Source of the DNA: Pseudomonas sp. URMO17WK12:I2
Lineage (GTDB): Bacteria > Pseudomonadota > Gammaproteobacteria > Pseudomonadales > Pseudomonadaceae
Assembly (NCBI RefSeq): GCF_003253735.1
Contig: NZ_QKYW01000007.1
Coordinates: 73,451 to 137,450 of the forward strand
DNA: 64,000 nt
Direction of reading: 5' to 3'
Positions 9,519 to 17,914 of the stretch are shown here, one piece after another (the stretch's first letter is position 1; each line of letters starts with the position of its first letter). The notes under the pieces were generated by a model. That model worked only from the letters and a program-made list of their open reading frames with translations, ran no database searches and was not told the DNA's origin. Both the position numbers and the translations under genes were made by a program.

Positions 9519-9658
9519 GCCTGTACGAAAAGTCTCCGAGCGAAGGTCAGGCGAGGCAAAAATCGGTGAGGACGCGGAGTTTACGAGCTGTAAATGAGCA
9601 GTCCGAACCGGTTTTTAACGAAGCATCACCGAGCGCAGGTGCTTTTCCTACAGGCTTA
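9516..9658. mobile_element. MITE-like element with inverted ends; supplies stop codons to both flanking genes
   Basis: The left end (taagcctgtacgaaaag, 9516-9532) matches the reverse complement of the right end (9642-9658) with one mismatch in 17. The interior carries the core also seen at 18670-18800, 27573-27726 and 49482-49634 ('gaggcaaaaa', then 'gagtttacgagctgtaaatgagca'). The terminal TAA is the stop of the kinase gene on the plus strand and, at the other end, of the HD-GYP gene on the minus strand. There is no coding capacity. It may also act as a bidirectional terminator between these convergent genes. Confidence 0.75.
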
Positions 9659-10867
9659 GCGCCAGAAGTCGTCGAGATTGCTAAAGCCCCACTCGGCCGG
9701 ATCCTCGCGGCTGAGAATGCGGTCATTGACCCCCGGCCGGGAAAGATCCACCTCCTGCTGCACGATGGCCGCCCGGTTCTTCGCCGAGAAGAACACCCGC
9801 ACAACGGGTGTGGTCAGCTTGCCCGGCAGCAGGTCGACCACCACACCAAGCCTCCCGGACTCCAGGCGCACCAACGAACCCAGCGGGTAGATACCCACCG
9901 TGCGCACCAGAGCGTGGAACACCCGGGTGTCGAAATGGCCCGTCCACTGCGCCATGCGCGCCAGCGACTCGGCCGGGTTCCAGGCCTGCTTGTAGGGCCG
10001 GTTGGAGGTGATGGCGTCATACACGTCGCACACCGCGCCCATCCGCGCCAGCAGGCTGATGTCCTCGCCGGCGAGGTGGCCGGGATAACCGCTGCCGTCG
10101 TACTTCTCGTGGTGATGCAGGCAGACGTCCAGCGCCGACTCGGGCAGTGAGCCGGCCGCCAGTAGCATGGCGTGGCCGCGCTCGGGGTGGCTACGCATGA
10201 TGGCGAACTCGGCATCGGTCAGGCTGCCGGGCTTGTTCAGCACCTCCAGCGGCATGGCCATTTTGCCGACATCGTGGAGCAGCCCGGCGAGGCCGGCTTC
10301 CCGGGCACGTTCCTCGTCCAGGCCCAACTGCCGAGCCAGCGAGAGCATCAGTGCACACACGGCCACCGAGTGCATGTAGGTGTATTCATCCTTGTGCTTG
10401 AGCCGCGCCAGACCGAGCAGTGCCGAGCTGTTGCGCGCCAGCGACTCGCTGATGTCGGTGACCAGCGGCATGCAGCCCTCGATGTTGATGGCGTTGCCCA
10501 GGCGCGCCTCCTGGAACAGCTCGGTGACCGCCTTCTTCGAACGGTTGATCAGCTTGGCGGCGCGCTGCAGCTCATCACGCACGCTGCAGCTTGGTATCGC
10601 CACGGCCGACTCGGCCACCACAGGCGCCTCGATAATGGTCGTGACCGCCACCGGCGCAGGCGCCGGGCTCTTCAGGCCGTCGATGTCCAGCCCCTTGCTG
10701 GTATCGATCCACACACCGCCTACGCCGCTCTGGCGTACCCTGGCCAAGTCCTCGGCATCGTCGATAACGAAGCGGTTTTTCCAGAACGGATGGGACAGCC
10801 AGTTGCCATCGAAGCCCTGGATGAACATGCCGATACGAACGGCGTGGGTGGGTATTTTCTTCAGCAT
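9656..10867 (-). CDS. HD-GYP domain protein (DUF3391 + HD-GYP), predicted cyclic-di-GMP phosphodiesterase
   Basis: A 403-residue cytoplasmic protein. The N-terminal DUF3391-like domain (residues 1-about 120, MLKKIPTHAVRIGMFIQGFD) is followed by an HD-GYP domain with HDVGK and the full GYP signature HHEKYDGSGYP. Further metal ligands appear near DVYDAITSNRPYK. Such proteins hydrolyse cyclic di-GMP and affect biofilm and motility. All catalytic motifs I can check are intact. It stands alone, convergent with the kinase gene, and its stop lies in the terminal repeat of the intergenic element. Confidence 0.93.
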   Translation of the reverse strand: MLKKIPTHAVRIGMFIQGFDGNWLSHPFWKNRFVIDDAEDLARVRQSGVGGVWIDTSKGLDIDGLKSPAPAPVAVTTIIEAPVVAESAVAIPSCSVRDELQRAAKLINRSKKAVTELFQEARLGNAINIEGCMPLVTDISESLARNSSALLGLARLKHKDEYTYMHSVAVCALMLSLARQLGLDEERAREAGLAGLLHDVGKMAMPLEVLNKPGSLTDAEFAIMRSHPERGHAMLLAAGSLPESALDVCLHHHEKYDGSGYPGHLAGEDISLLARMGAVCDVYDAITSNRPYKQAWNPAESLARMAQWTGHFDTRVFHALVRTVGIYPLGSLVRLESGRLGVVVDLLPGKLTTPVVRVFFSAKNRAAIVQQEVDLSRPGVNDRILSREDPAEWGFSNLDDFWR

Positions 10868-10997
10868 GGGCGCCTCGATACGACGCAGCGAACAGATGGA
10901 TGCCTGCTCAGTAATCTAGCGCATCCTGACACTGTTCAGCGGCCCAGGTGTCTGGCGCCGTCACAAATTCCGGGTTAGTTTGGCCACCCCGCTCTCC

Positions 10998-11237
10998 ATG
11001 ACGATTGCTGCCATGCTGCCACGCACGCTTCACCGCCTGACCATTCTCGGCCTGGTGTTCTTCATTCTCGGCCTGATCGGCGTCCTGTACGCCCTGTACC
11101 AGATCTACAACGGCCCGCGCCCGTCAGACCCGGACCTGACCCGCAGCCTGGTGATCGCCGCGGGCATGCAGCTGACCGGCTACGTGCTGCTCAACCGCAA
11201 CCGCTGGAAGATGATGGTGGGTAAAAACCGCAAGTAA
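10998..11237 (+). CDS. Small hypothetical membrane protein with two predicted helices
   Basis: About 79 residues, with a hydrophobic segment (LTILGLVFFILGLIGVLYAL), a short polar loop (NGPRPSDPD) and a second helix (LVIAAGMQLTGYVLL), ending in a basic tail KMMVGKNRK. The start is uncertain: ATG at 10998 or ATG at 11013 (74 residues), neither with a strong Shine-Dalgarno. A good hairpin terminator follows directly, which supports expression. I do not recognise a named family. Confidence 0.7.
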   Translation: MTIAAMLPRTLHRLTILGLVFFILGLIGVLYALYQIYNGPRPSDPDLTRSLVIAAGMQLTGYVLLNRNRWKMMVGKNRK

Positions 11238-11240
11238 TGC

Positions 11241-11272
11241 GCCGCGCCGGTTTGCCCGGCGCGGCTTGGTTT
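11241..11272 (+). terminator. Rho-independent terminator after the small membrane protein gene
   Basis: GCCGCGCCGG and CCGGCGCGGC form a 10-bp stem with a short TTTGC-containing loop, followed by ttggtttt, just after the stop codon. Confidence 0.8.
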
Positions 11273-11273
11273 T

Positions 11274-11508
11274 AGAGCCTGTTCACGACCTTTGTGCGCA
11301 TGAAGCGACAACTACAAGGCAGAAGCGGACATCGTTGCTTCACCTGTGGGAACGGGCGGGGACGCCCAGTCCATGCCCGTGATTTTTTCGCGGGCATGGC
11401 CCGCTCCCACAGATAATAACCAGCCATCCTAACGGGGGCGACTGGCCGCCTCCGCCACTTAGCTGCCGAAATCGACGAGTCTGGGCTGAAAGATTATGAA
11501 CAGGCTCT
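11274..11508. mobile_element. MITE-like element with 12-bp inverted ends, containing a REP
   Basis: The left end agagcctgttca (11274-11285) is repeated exactly in inverse at 11497-11508, and similarity continues a few bases inward. These ends resemble those of the elements at 25005 and 27573. The interior holds a REP palindrome (11346-11410) and no ORF. It lacks the 'gtaaatgag' core of its relatives, so it may be a composite or a diverged copy. Confidence 0.55.
11346..11410. repeat. REP palindrome, variant left arm
   Basis: The right arm is the standard cgcgggcatggcccgctcccac. The left arm has an internal change (gggcggggacgcccagtccatgcccg) that is also seen, in inverse, in the half-REP near 42978-43019 upstream of bauA. 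It is nested in the 11274-11508 element. Confidence 0.8.
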
Positions 11509-11521
11509 CAGCGCAATCGCC

Positions 11522-12997
11522 TCAGCGGAATGGAGGCTCGTCGAAGCTGCGCAGTTTGCGTGAGTGCAGCGAGTTGAGCTGACCGCGCAGCAGATCCAGC
11601 GCGGTGATGCCGATGTGCAGGTGCTGGGTCACCGCCCGCTCGTAGAACGCCCCCGCCGCGCCCGGCAGCTTGATCTCGCTGTGCAGCGGTTTGTCCGACA
11701 CGCACAGCAAGGTGCCGTACGGCACGCGCAGGCGATAGCCTTGCGCGGCGATGGTGCCGCTCTCCATGTCCACCGCCACCGCTCGCGACAGGTTGATCAG
11801 CGGCCGCTCCTGGGCCCAGCGCAGCTCCCAGTTGCGGTCGTCGTAGGTCAGCACGGTGCCGGTGCGCAGGCGACGCTTGAGGTCGTCACCACGCTCGCCG
11901 GTCACCTGGGCGGCGGCATCCTGCAGTGCCTGCTGCACTTCGGCCAGGGCCGGCAGCGGGATGTGCGGCGGCAGCACGCGGTCGAGAATGCCGTCGCGGC
12001 GCATGTAGGCGTGGGCCAGCACGTAGTCGCCGATGGTCTGCGACTGCCGCAGGCCGCCGCAGTGGCCGATCATCAGCCAGCAATGCGGGCGCAGCACGGC
12101 CAGGTGATCGGTGATGTTCTTGGCGTTGGACGGGCCGACCCCGATGTTCACCAGGGTGATGCCATCGCCATCGGCGGCCTGCAGGTGGTAGGCCGGCATC
12201 TGGTAACGGTGCCAGACCACGGTCTCGATGATCGCCTGCATCTCGCCTTCCGGCATGCCGCGCGAAATGACGATATTGCCAGGCAGCACCATACGCTCGA
12301 AACGCGACTCGGCATTGAGCATGTCCAGCCCGTGGCGGATGAACTGGTCGACGTAGCGGTGGTAGTTGGTCAGCAGAATCCACGGCTGCACATGGCGCCA
12401 GTCGCTGCCGGTGTAATGCACCAGGCGGCGCAGGGAGAAATCCACCCGCGCGGCATCGAACAGCGCCAGGGGCAGCGGGTCGGTGTTCTCCCAGTCATAC
12501 AGACCATCGGCGGTGCCATCGGTGGCCGCCGACAGGTCGGTGCTGGGGAACACCCGCGCCAGCTCGGCGGCGGTCACCCCGGAGCCGGCAAGCTCATCGC
12601 CCTGCTCCACCACATACGGATAGGGAATGTACTGCTCGCTGACCCCGACCTCGACGGTCAGGGTGAAGTCCGCCATCAGCGGCTGCAGCTGCTCGAGCAG
12701 GTACTTACGAAAGGCCGCCGGATGGGTGATGGTAATGCTGTAGGTACCGGGTACCTGCACCTTGGCGTAGGCGCGCACGGTGGTCGGCACTTCGCCCTGG
12801 CAATCGTAGGTCAGGCGCAGTTCCGGGTAGCGAAACAGCTCCTGCTCCTCGGCACTGGGGCGCACGCGGTCTTTCAGGTAGCGCTTGAGCGCCTGGCTCA
12901 GGCCCTCGGTGGCACGCTTGTGCAGCGCAGCCAGACGGTCAACGGCTTCTTCGGCAGTGTTGACGACGATAAAAGCGCCGTCTGTAGAAAGGGACAT
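11522..12997 (-). CDS. amn: AMP nucleosidase
   Basis: A 491-residue enzyme that hydrolyses AMP to adenine and ribose 5-phosphate. The N-terminal half is the AMP-nucleosidase-specific domain. The C-terminal half is the nucleoside-phosphorylase-like fold with NIGVGPSNAKNITDHLAVLRPHCWLMIGHCGGL and the DMESGTIAAQGYRLRVPYGTLL segment. I placed the start at 12997 (MSLSTDGAFIV) because AAGGAA lies 7-8 nt upstream; a longer reading to 13039 adds 14 residues without a better signal. Length and motifs fit Amn closely. It follows the MocR-type gene by about 70 nt on the same strand. Confidence 0.93.
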   Translation of the reverse strand: MSLSTDGAFIVVNTAEEAVDRLAALHKRATEGLSQALKRYLKDRVRPSAEEQELFRYPELRLTYDCQGEVPTTVRAYAKVQVPGTYSITITHPAAFRKYLLEQLQPLMADFTLTVEVGVSEQYIPYPYVVEQGDELAGSGVTAAELARVFPSTDLSAATDGTADGLYDWENTDPLPLALFDAARVDFSLRRLVHYTGSDWRHVQPWILLTNYHRYVDQFIRHGLDMLNAESRFERMVLPGNIVISRGMPEGEMQAIIETVVWHRYQMPAYHLQAADGDGITLVNIGVGPSNAKNITDHLAVLRPHCWLMIGHCGGLRQSQTIGDYVLAHAYMRRDGILDRVLPPHIPLPALAEVQQALQDAAAQVTGERGDDLKRRLRTGTVLTYDDRNWELRWAQERPLINLSRAVAVDMESGTIAAQGYRLRVPYGTLLCVSDKPLHSEIKLPGAAGAFYERAVTQHLHIGITALDLLRGQLNSLHSRKLRSFDEPPFR

Positions 12998-13068
12998 GCA
13001 CGGTTCCTTATCGTGAATTTCACGGATCATAGCTGACACTTATTACTGTCGGGGTGCAAGGGGCGCGC

Positions 13069-14409
13069 TCATAACGGCCAGGCCTCGGCGATGCGCTCCA
13101 GCGCCTGCTTGAGTTCGGCGCGGCTGCGTGCGGCGGCCAGGCTGATGCGAATCGCACTGGCCTGGGCCGGGCCGACGGCGAACACCTCGGCGGGCACCAC
13201 CTCCACATCCACAGCCCGGCAGGCAGCCACCAGCGCGGCGCTGTCCGGCGGCTGCAGCCACAGGTGTGGGGCCACCTCCCGCCCCGGCGGCATGCGCGGC
13301 CCCAGTACACGGTTCGCCAGGCGCCAGCGCTGCTGCAATTCTTCGCGCTGCCAGGCCAGCTTGCGCGTGGCGGTGCCGTCCTCGATCCATTCGCAGGCCA
13401 GTGCCAGGCACAGTGGCGACACTGCCCAGCTGGTGGCATGCCCTTGGGGGTCGATGCGTTTGAGCAGCGCCTGCGGCCCGTGCATGAAACCCAGGCGTAG
13501 GCCTGGCGCCACGGTTTTCGACAGGCTGCTGACCAACAGGCTGCGTGCCGGCACCGTGGCAGCCAGCGGCGCCTGCTCGCCCAGCGCGCCGTATACGTCG
13601 TCCTCGATCAGCCACAGGCCATGGCGCTCGATCAGTTCGGCGATGCGCTGGCGGCGCTCGCCATCCATGCTGCTGCCGGTGGGGTTCTGCAGGCAGGGGG
13701 TAAGCACCAGCACCCGGGCGCCGGTGGCGCGTACCTGGCGGTCGAGATCCTGGGGAAGAATGCCGCGCTCATCCATCGCCACGCCATGCAGCGGCAGCCT
13801 GAGCTGGCGTGCGGCGGCCTTGATGCCAGGCGCGGTGAAGGCTTCGGCAAGCACCGGATCCCCCGCTTCACAGAGCGCCAGCAGCGCCGCCGACACACCC
13901 TGCTGGGCACCGGCGCAGAGCGCTACCTGGGACGGCGGCGTATGCACGCCGCGCTGCTGCAGCCACTGGCTGACAGCCACCCGGCCACGCTGCTCGAGCT
14001 CGGCCGGCGCATAGGCCTGCAGGGCATCGAGGCGACCATCGGCAATCAGGCGCTGCAGGGTGCGCGACAGGTCATCGCTGCCGCCATCATGCACCGGCAC
14101 GTTGGTCGACAGGTCTATGCCAGCGGCCGGCAACCGCGGCTGCTTGAGGTGAAACAGGCTGGCCTCGTGGCTATCGGCCAACACGTAGGTACCGCGCCCG
14201 ACCTCGCCGGACACCAGGTGCCGGCGCGCCGCCTCGCGATACGCCTGCATCACCGTGCTCGGGTTGATGCCCAGGGTCCAGGCCAGGCGCCGCTGCGGCG
14301 GCAGCCGTTCACCGGGCTTGAGCTCGCCCTTGCCAATGGCGCCGGCAATCGCTTCGACCAACGCCAGATAGGTGGGCAGCGTACTGCCGTGAAGGTCAGG
14401 TAACCACAT
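13069..14409 (-). CDS. MocR/PdxR-type regulator (GntR winged helix fused to aminotransferase-like domain)
   Basis: A 446-residue protein. Residues 1-about 75 form a GntR winged helix (KPGERLPPQRRLAWTLGINP, STVMQAYREAARRHLV). The remainder is a fold-type I aminotransferase-like domain with the PLP-lysine region LLVSSLSKTVAPGLRLGF. The ATG at 14409 gives the canonical short N-terminus; the upstream extension is not conserved-looking. It is divergent from the dehydratase gene 82 nt away, so it probably controls that gene and itself in response to PLP or an amino acid. The effector is unknown. Confidence 0.92.
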   Translation of the reverse strand: MWLPDLHGSTLPTYLALVEAIAGAIGKGELKPGERLPPQRRLAWTLGINPSTVMQAYREAARRHLVSGEVGRGTYVLADSHEASLFHLKQPRLPAAGIDLSTNVPVHDGGSDDLSRTLQRLIADGRLDALQAYAPAELEQRGRVAVSQWLQQRGVHTPPSQVALCAGAQQGVSAALLALCEAGDPVLAEAFTAPGIKAAARQLRLPLHGVAMDERGILPQDLDRQVRATGARVLVLTPCLQNPTGSSMDGERRQRIAELIERHGLWLIEDDVYGALGEQAPLAATVPARSLLVSSLSKTVAPGLRLGFMHGPQALLKRIDPQGHATSWAVSPLCLALACEWIEDGTATRKLAWQREELQQRWRLANRVLGPRMPPGREVAPHLWLQPPDSAALVAACRAVDVEVVPAEVFAVGPAQASAIRISLAAARSRAELKQALERIAEAWPL

Positions 14410-14491
14410 TGCTTGCCATGCAATATAAAGATTTACCCATACAATGCCCGAGCCGTAGCATCGGGTCAAAGCCTCTCTGGAGCACCACCCG

Positions 14492-15442
14492 ATGTTCGAC
14501 CTCGCCGCCCTGCGCCAAGCCGTTACCCTGATTCGCCCGAGCGTTCCGGCAACGCCGCAGTTCGCCTGGCCGCTGCTGGCCGAACGGCTGGGCTGCGAGG
14601 TGTGGGTCAAACACGAAAACCACACGCCGACCGGGGCCTTCAAGGTGCGCGGCGGCCTGGTCTACGTGGATGCCCTGCTGCGCCGTGAACCGGCCGTCAG
14701 TGGGCTGATCTCGGCCACCCGCGGCAACCATGGGCAGAGCATGGCGCTGGCGGCGCGCAAGGCCGGGTTACCCATCGTTATCGTGGTGCCGCACGGCAAT
14801 GCCCGCGAGAAGAATGCCGCCATGGCCGCGCTGGGCGCCGAAGTGATCGAGCATGGCCGCGACTTCGACGCCGCCCGCGCCATGGCCGCCGAGCAGGCCA
14901 CCCAGCGCGACCTGCACTTCGTGCCGTCGCTGCACCCGGACCTGATCCGCGGTGTGGCCACCTATGCCCTGGAATTGTTCGAGGCCGCGCCGCCACTCAA
15001 GCGCATCTACGTGCCCATCGGCCTGGGCTCGGGCATCTGCGGAGTGATTCGGACCCGTGACCTGCTGGGCCTGGATACCGAGGTGATCGGCGTGGTGAGC
15101 AGCGCTGCCGACGGCTACGCGCAGAGCTTCGCCGCCGGGCGGATCATCTGCACCGACAGCGCCGATACCATCGCCGATGGCATGGCCTGCCGCATGCCGC
15201 AGCCCGAAGCGCTGGAGATCATCCGCGCAGGCGCCACGCGGATCGTGCGGGTCGATGACGACGAGATCCGCCAGGCCATGCGCATCTTCCACGAAGACAC
15301 CCACAACCTGGCCGAAGGCGCTGGCGCGGCAGCCCTGGCGGCGTTGATTCAGGAGCGCGAGATCAATCGCGGCGAGCGCGCCGCCGTGGTGCTCAGCGGC
15401 GCCAATGTCGACCGCGCGGCACTGGCGGCGATCCTCGCCTGA
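14492..15442 (+). CDS. PLP-dependent threonine/serine dehydratase family protein
   Basis: A 316-residue fold-type II PLP enzyme. The Schiff-base lysine is in TPTGAFKVRGG, the substrate-binding loop is SATRGNHGQS, and the glycine-rich phosphate loop is near PIGLGSGICG. Family members deaminate threonine or serine to 2-oxo acids; it lacks the C-terminal ACT domains of biosynthetic IlvA, so a catabolic role is more likely. TGGAG lies upstream of the ATG. It is divergent from a MocR regulator, its likely controller. Related enzymes act on hydroxyectoine or hydroxy-amino acids, so the true substrate is open. Confidence 0.88.
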   Translation: MFDLAALRQAVTLIRPSVPATPQFAWPLLAERLGCEVWVKHENHTPTGAFKVRGGLVYVDALLRREPAVSGLISATRGNHGQSMALAARKAGLPIVIVVPHGNAREKNAAMAALGAEVIEHGRDFDAARAMAAEQATQRDLHFVPSLHPDLIRGVATYALELFEAAPPLKRIYVPIGLGSGICGVIRTRDLLGLDTEVIGVVSSAADGYAQSFAAGRIICTDSADTIADGMACRMPQPEALEIIRAGATRIVRVDDDEIRQAMRIFHEDTHNLAEGAGAAALAALIQEREINRGERAAVVLSGANVDRAALAAILA

Positions 15443-15463
15443 GCCGCTGCCGACCCAGACCGG

Positions 15464-16369
15464 CTAGACGCTGATCGACAGCGTCGCGCCGACCGAAATC
15501 GACAGAGACAGGTCGCCACTCATCTCGCCAGCGGCCTTGTCGACTTCGGCCAACTGCTTGTCGATGCCCTCGATCAGCTTCTTGCTCTCTTCATCCGGCT
15601 TGCCGCTGATCTGCGCGCGAACCATGGCCAGCAGCTGCTTGAGTTGGCCGGCGACCTTTTTCAATTCCTCGGCATCGGCACGGCGCTGACGCTCATTGCG
15701 CTCGTTACGGGCCTGGCTGGTAGCCGCTTGCGCCTGCTCAGCGGCCTCTTGCTCGCTGGCGGCGGGGTCGTCCCCCTCCTCGGCCTCCTCGCCGGCCGCA
15801 AGCTCGGTGGTCTCGGCATTCACCTCAGGCGTTTCGGCTTCTGCCTCAGGCTCGACCGCAACTTCGTCAGTCGGCGCTGCCTCGCTCACGGCTTCGGCCG
15901 TGACGGTCTCCTGCGCTGTCGCACCTTGGCGCGCGCCAGCCTTTGCGTCCGCCTCCAGTGAGGAAGCGGCACCATCCGACGGTTCCTTGAGCACCGCGGC
16001 AGCCTGCCCCAGTTCCTGGGCCAGTTGCTTGAGCTGTCGCAGCGCCCCTTTTGCCGCTGCCGGCCCAAGGGCCATGACCAGTTGCTTGAGCATCTCGATA
16101 CGTCGCTTGATGTCTTCGAGGCGCTGGCGTGCCGCATCCTTGCGCGTCTCGGCCTGCCTGGCCTGCATTTCGCGCAGTTTGCCGAAGGCATCACGCATGC
16201 TTTTCGCACGCTTCTGGGCGTATTCGCTGAGCGTGACGGTCACCGAGGGCTGCTGGTCGGGCTCGGCGGTCGTCCGCGCTGTCGAGAAACCCGCGGCGTC
16301 TGCCCTGCGCGTGGCGGGCGCCTTCACCGATGCCGCGGTGCCGGTGCCGGAGGGGGTGATGGTCGACAT
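15464..16369 (-). CDS. Hypothetical Ala/Glu-rich coiled-coil protein
   Basis: A 301-residue protein from the ATG at 16369, which has AGGAC at good spacing. The N-terminus is Ser/Thr/Ala rich. Residues about 50-120 form a charged helical region (KLREMQARQAETRKDAARQRL… LKQLVMAL). A long Ala/Glu/Thr-rich low-complexity linker follows (about 140-220). A second helical region contains ADAEELKKVAGQLKQLLAM. The last residues repeat SISV (LSISVGATLSISV). No signal peptide or transmembrane segment is visible. I do not recognise a function. It is convergent with the dehydratase, 21 nt apart. Confidence 0.75.
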   Translation of the reverse strand: MSTITPSGTGTAASVKAPATRRADAAGFSTARTTAEPDQQPSVTVTLSEYAQKRAKSMRDAFGKLREMQARQAETRKDAARQRLEDIKRRIEMLKQLVMALGPAAAKGALRQLKQLAQELGQAAAVLKEPSDGAASSLEADAKAGARQGATAQETVTAEAVSEAAPTDEVAVEPEAEAETPEVNAETTELAAGEEAEEGDDPAASEQEAAEQAQAATSQARNERNERQRRADAEELKKVAGQLKQLLAMVRAQISGKPDEESKKLIEGIDKQLAEVDKAAGEMSGDLSLSISVGATLSISV

Positions 16370-16475
16370 GCTACGTCCTGTGCCTGGCGAGTGTGTTTCA
16401 GAGTATCGGCGCGGGTGCCATGAACTTGAAACAGCGCCCGCTCTGGGGGCCAAAGGCCACGCGTCGGAAAGCACA

Positions 16476-16499
16476 AAGCCCCGGCACGGGCCGGGGCTT
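16476..16499 (-). terminator. Rho-independent terminator of the CsbD gene
   Basis: AAGCCCCGGC and GCCGGGGCTT form the stem. On the minus strand it is followed by a T-rich stretch (ttgtgcttt), 37 nt after the stop of the CsbD-family gene. Confidence 0.8.
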
Positions 16500-16536
16500 C
16501 GAGTAATACGTCTGGCGCTTTCACGCCAGCGGCGAG

Positions 16537-16734
16537 TCAGTACTTGCTGCGAAAATCGCGCAGTTCATCCTCGGCCTTTTCCTTGGTCCAGCCGTAGCGT
16601 TCCTGCAGTCTACCCGCGAGGTATTCGCTATGGCCTTCGGCGACATCCAAGTCGTCGTTGGTCAGCTTGCCCCAGCGCGCCTTGATGTCGCCACTGAGTT
16701 GCTTCCACTTACCTTTGATGATGTCGGAATTCAT
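16537..16734 (-). CDS. CsbD family stress-response protein
   Basis: A 65-residue, highly charged protein with the family signature MNSDIIKGKWKQLSGDIKA, then WGKLTNDDLDVAEG and a C-terminal YGWTKEKAEDELRDF. CsbD-like proteins are abundant in general stress and stationary phase; their biochemical role is unclear. GGAG lies upstream of the ATG. The BON-domain gene upstream on the same strand is also typical of envelope or osmotic stress, so the two may share regulation. Confidence 0.92.
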   Translation of the reverse strand: MNSDIIKGKWKQLSGDIKARWGKLTNDDLDVAEGHSEYLAGRLQERYGWTKEKAEDELRDFRSKY

Positions 16735-16786
16735 GATTCATTCTCCAAGGAAGTGGCAGGCTACAAGCGCCTGCCCGGTGCCGTGA

Positions 16787-17152
16787 TCAGTCGGCAGCTT
16801 TCAGGCCGTCAGCGGACACCGCTTGAACGCCTTTGATTTCCTTGGCTTTGGCAACAGCCAGGTCACGCTCAGCTTCGGTTTTCACGACGCCGGACAGAGC
16901 AACAACACCTTTGTTGGTCTCGACCTTGATGTCCAGAGCGCTGAGGCCATCGTCAGCCAGGAAGGCGGATTTGACCTTGCTGGTGATCCAGGTGTCGGAA
17001 ACGGCTTCTTCAGCCTTATCCATGGTGTTGGCAGCCAGCATGGTCGGCTGGGTGCTGTTGTAGGTGTCGGCGAAAGCGGTACCCGCCACGGACAAGCTCA
17101 GGGCGGTCGCAGTGATAGCGGCAAAAGCGAACTTATTGATTGGCTGTTTCAT
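16787..17152 (-). CDS. Periplasmic BON-domain protein (OsmY-like)
   Basis: A 121-residue precursor from the ATG at 17152, which is preceded by AGGAG. It has a cleavable signal peptide (KFAFAAITATALSLSVAGTAFA) and a single BON domain, SDTWITSKVKSAFLADDGLSA through GVVALSGVVKTEAERDLAVAKAKEI. BON proteins bind phospholipid and protect the envelope in osmotic stress. OsmY has two BON domains and this protein has one. The upstream DNA is markedly AT-rich (about 17230-17300) for this genome. Confidence 0.92.
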   Translation of the reverse strand: MKQPINKFAFAAITATALSLSVAGTAFADTYNSTQPTMLAANTMDKAEEAVSDTWITSKVKSAFLADDGLSALDIKVETNKGVVALSGVVKTEAERDLAVAKAKEIKGVQAVSADGLKAAD

Positions 17153-17229
17153 GGGCAACACTCCTGTTTCATTCAAGTTCGCCACATCCAACTTCAGGAC
17201 TGTGGCTTCCCCTTGAATATCGCAAGCGC

Positions 17230-17300
17230 TGTGCCAGCTTTTTAAAACAAAAAAAATACTTAAAAATCAAATAGTTGAGTAAACCATGAAAATCATTGTT
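17230..17300. promoter_or_regulatory. AT-rich region upstream of the BON-domain gene
   Basis: A run of A/T-rich DNA (ttttaaaacaaaaaaaatac and aaaaatcaaatagttgag) stands out against a genome of high GC. It lies 80-150 nt upstream of the BON gene, where a strong promoter with an UP element or a nucleoid-protein site could be. I could not fix a -10/-35 pair. Confidence 0.35.
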
Positions 17301-17397
17301 CCGTGCAAACTGCAAGTTCAAGCGTAACGGCTCAGGCAGATTGCACGAAGTAACTTAATGCCATCATACACGCGCCGCCGCCTGCCGCCCGAAACGA

Positions 17398-17424
17398 AAA
17401 ATGCCGGTCACGAGACCGGCATTT
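17398..17424 (-). terminator. Rho-independent terminator of sspB
   Basis: AATGCCGGTC and GACCGGCATT form a 10-bp stem with an ACGA loop region, and a run of T follows on the minus strand. It lies about 25 nt after the sspB stop. Confidence 0.85.
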
Positions 17425-17449
17425 CGGGTACGGCGGGTGACGGGAACAC

Positions 17450-17863
17450 CTACTTGACCACCTTCAGACTCGGGCGGCCACTTGGCCGTGGCGGCTCGTC
17501 GTCGGGCGGGGTCTGCTCGTCTTCTATCGCCTCGACCTCACTCTGCACGGGCGGCGCCTCCTGATCGAAGACCATGCCCTGGCCGTTTTCCCGGGCGTAG
17601 ATCGCCAATACGGCAGGCGACGGCACGAACAGGCTATGGGCAACGCCGCCGAAGCGCCCTTCGAAGCTGACCGCATCGTTCTCGAGGGACAGTTCACGCA
17701 CGGCAGTGGGCGACACGTTGAGCACGATCTGCCCGTCACTGACGAACTTGCTCGGCACCTGAACGCCCGGATAGTCGGCATTGACCAGCAGGTGCGGGGT
17801 GCAATCGTTGTCGACGATCCACTGGTACAACGCGCGGATCAGATAAGGACGACTGGAGTTCAT
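17450..17863 (-). CDS. sspB: ClpXP protease specificity-enhancing factor SspB
   Basis: A 137-residue adaptor that delivers ssrA-tagged and other substrates to ClpXP. The N-terminal fold (SSRPYLIRALYQWIVDND… HLLVNADYPGVQVP) binds the tag. A flexible acidic tail ends in the ClpX-binding motif RPSLKVVK. The start at 17863 has a perfect AGGAGG. It follows sspA on the same strand after 51 nt, the usual Pseudomonas arrangement. Confidence 0.97.
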   Translation of the reverse strand: MNSSRPYLIRALYQWIVDNDCTPHLLVNADYPGVQVPSKFVSDGQIVLNVSPTAVRELSLENDAVSFEGRFGGVAHSLFVPSPAVLAIYARENGQGMVFDQEAPPVQSEVEAIEDEQTPPDDEPPRPSGRPSLKVVK

Positions 17864-17914
17864 CAAACCTCCTGAAACAGGACGCGCCGGCTAAGGTGCG
17901 CCCAAAGAAATGAG

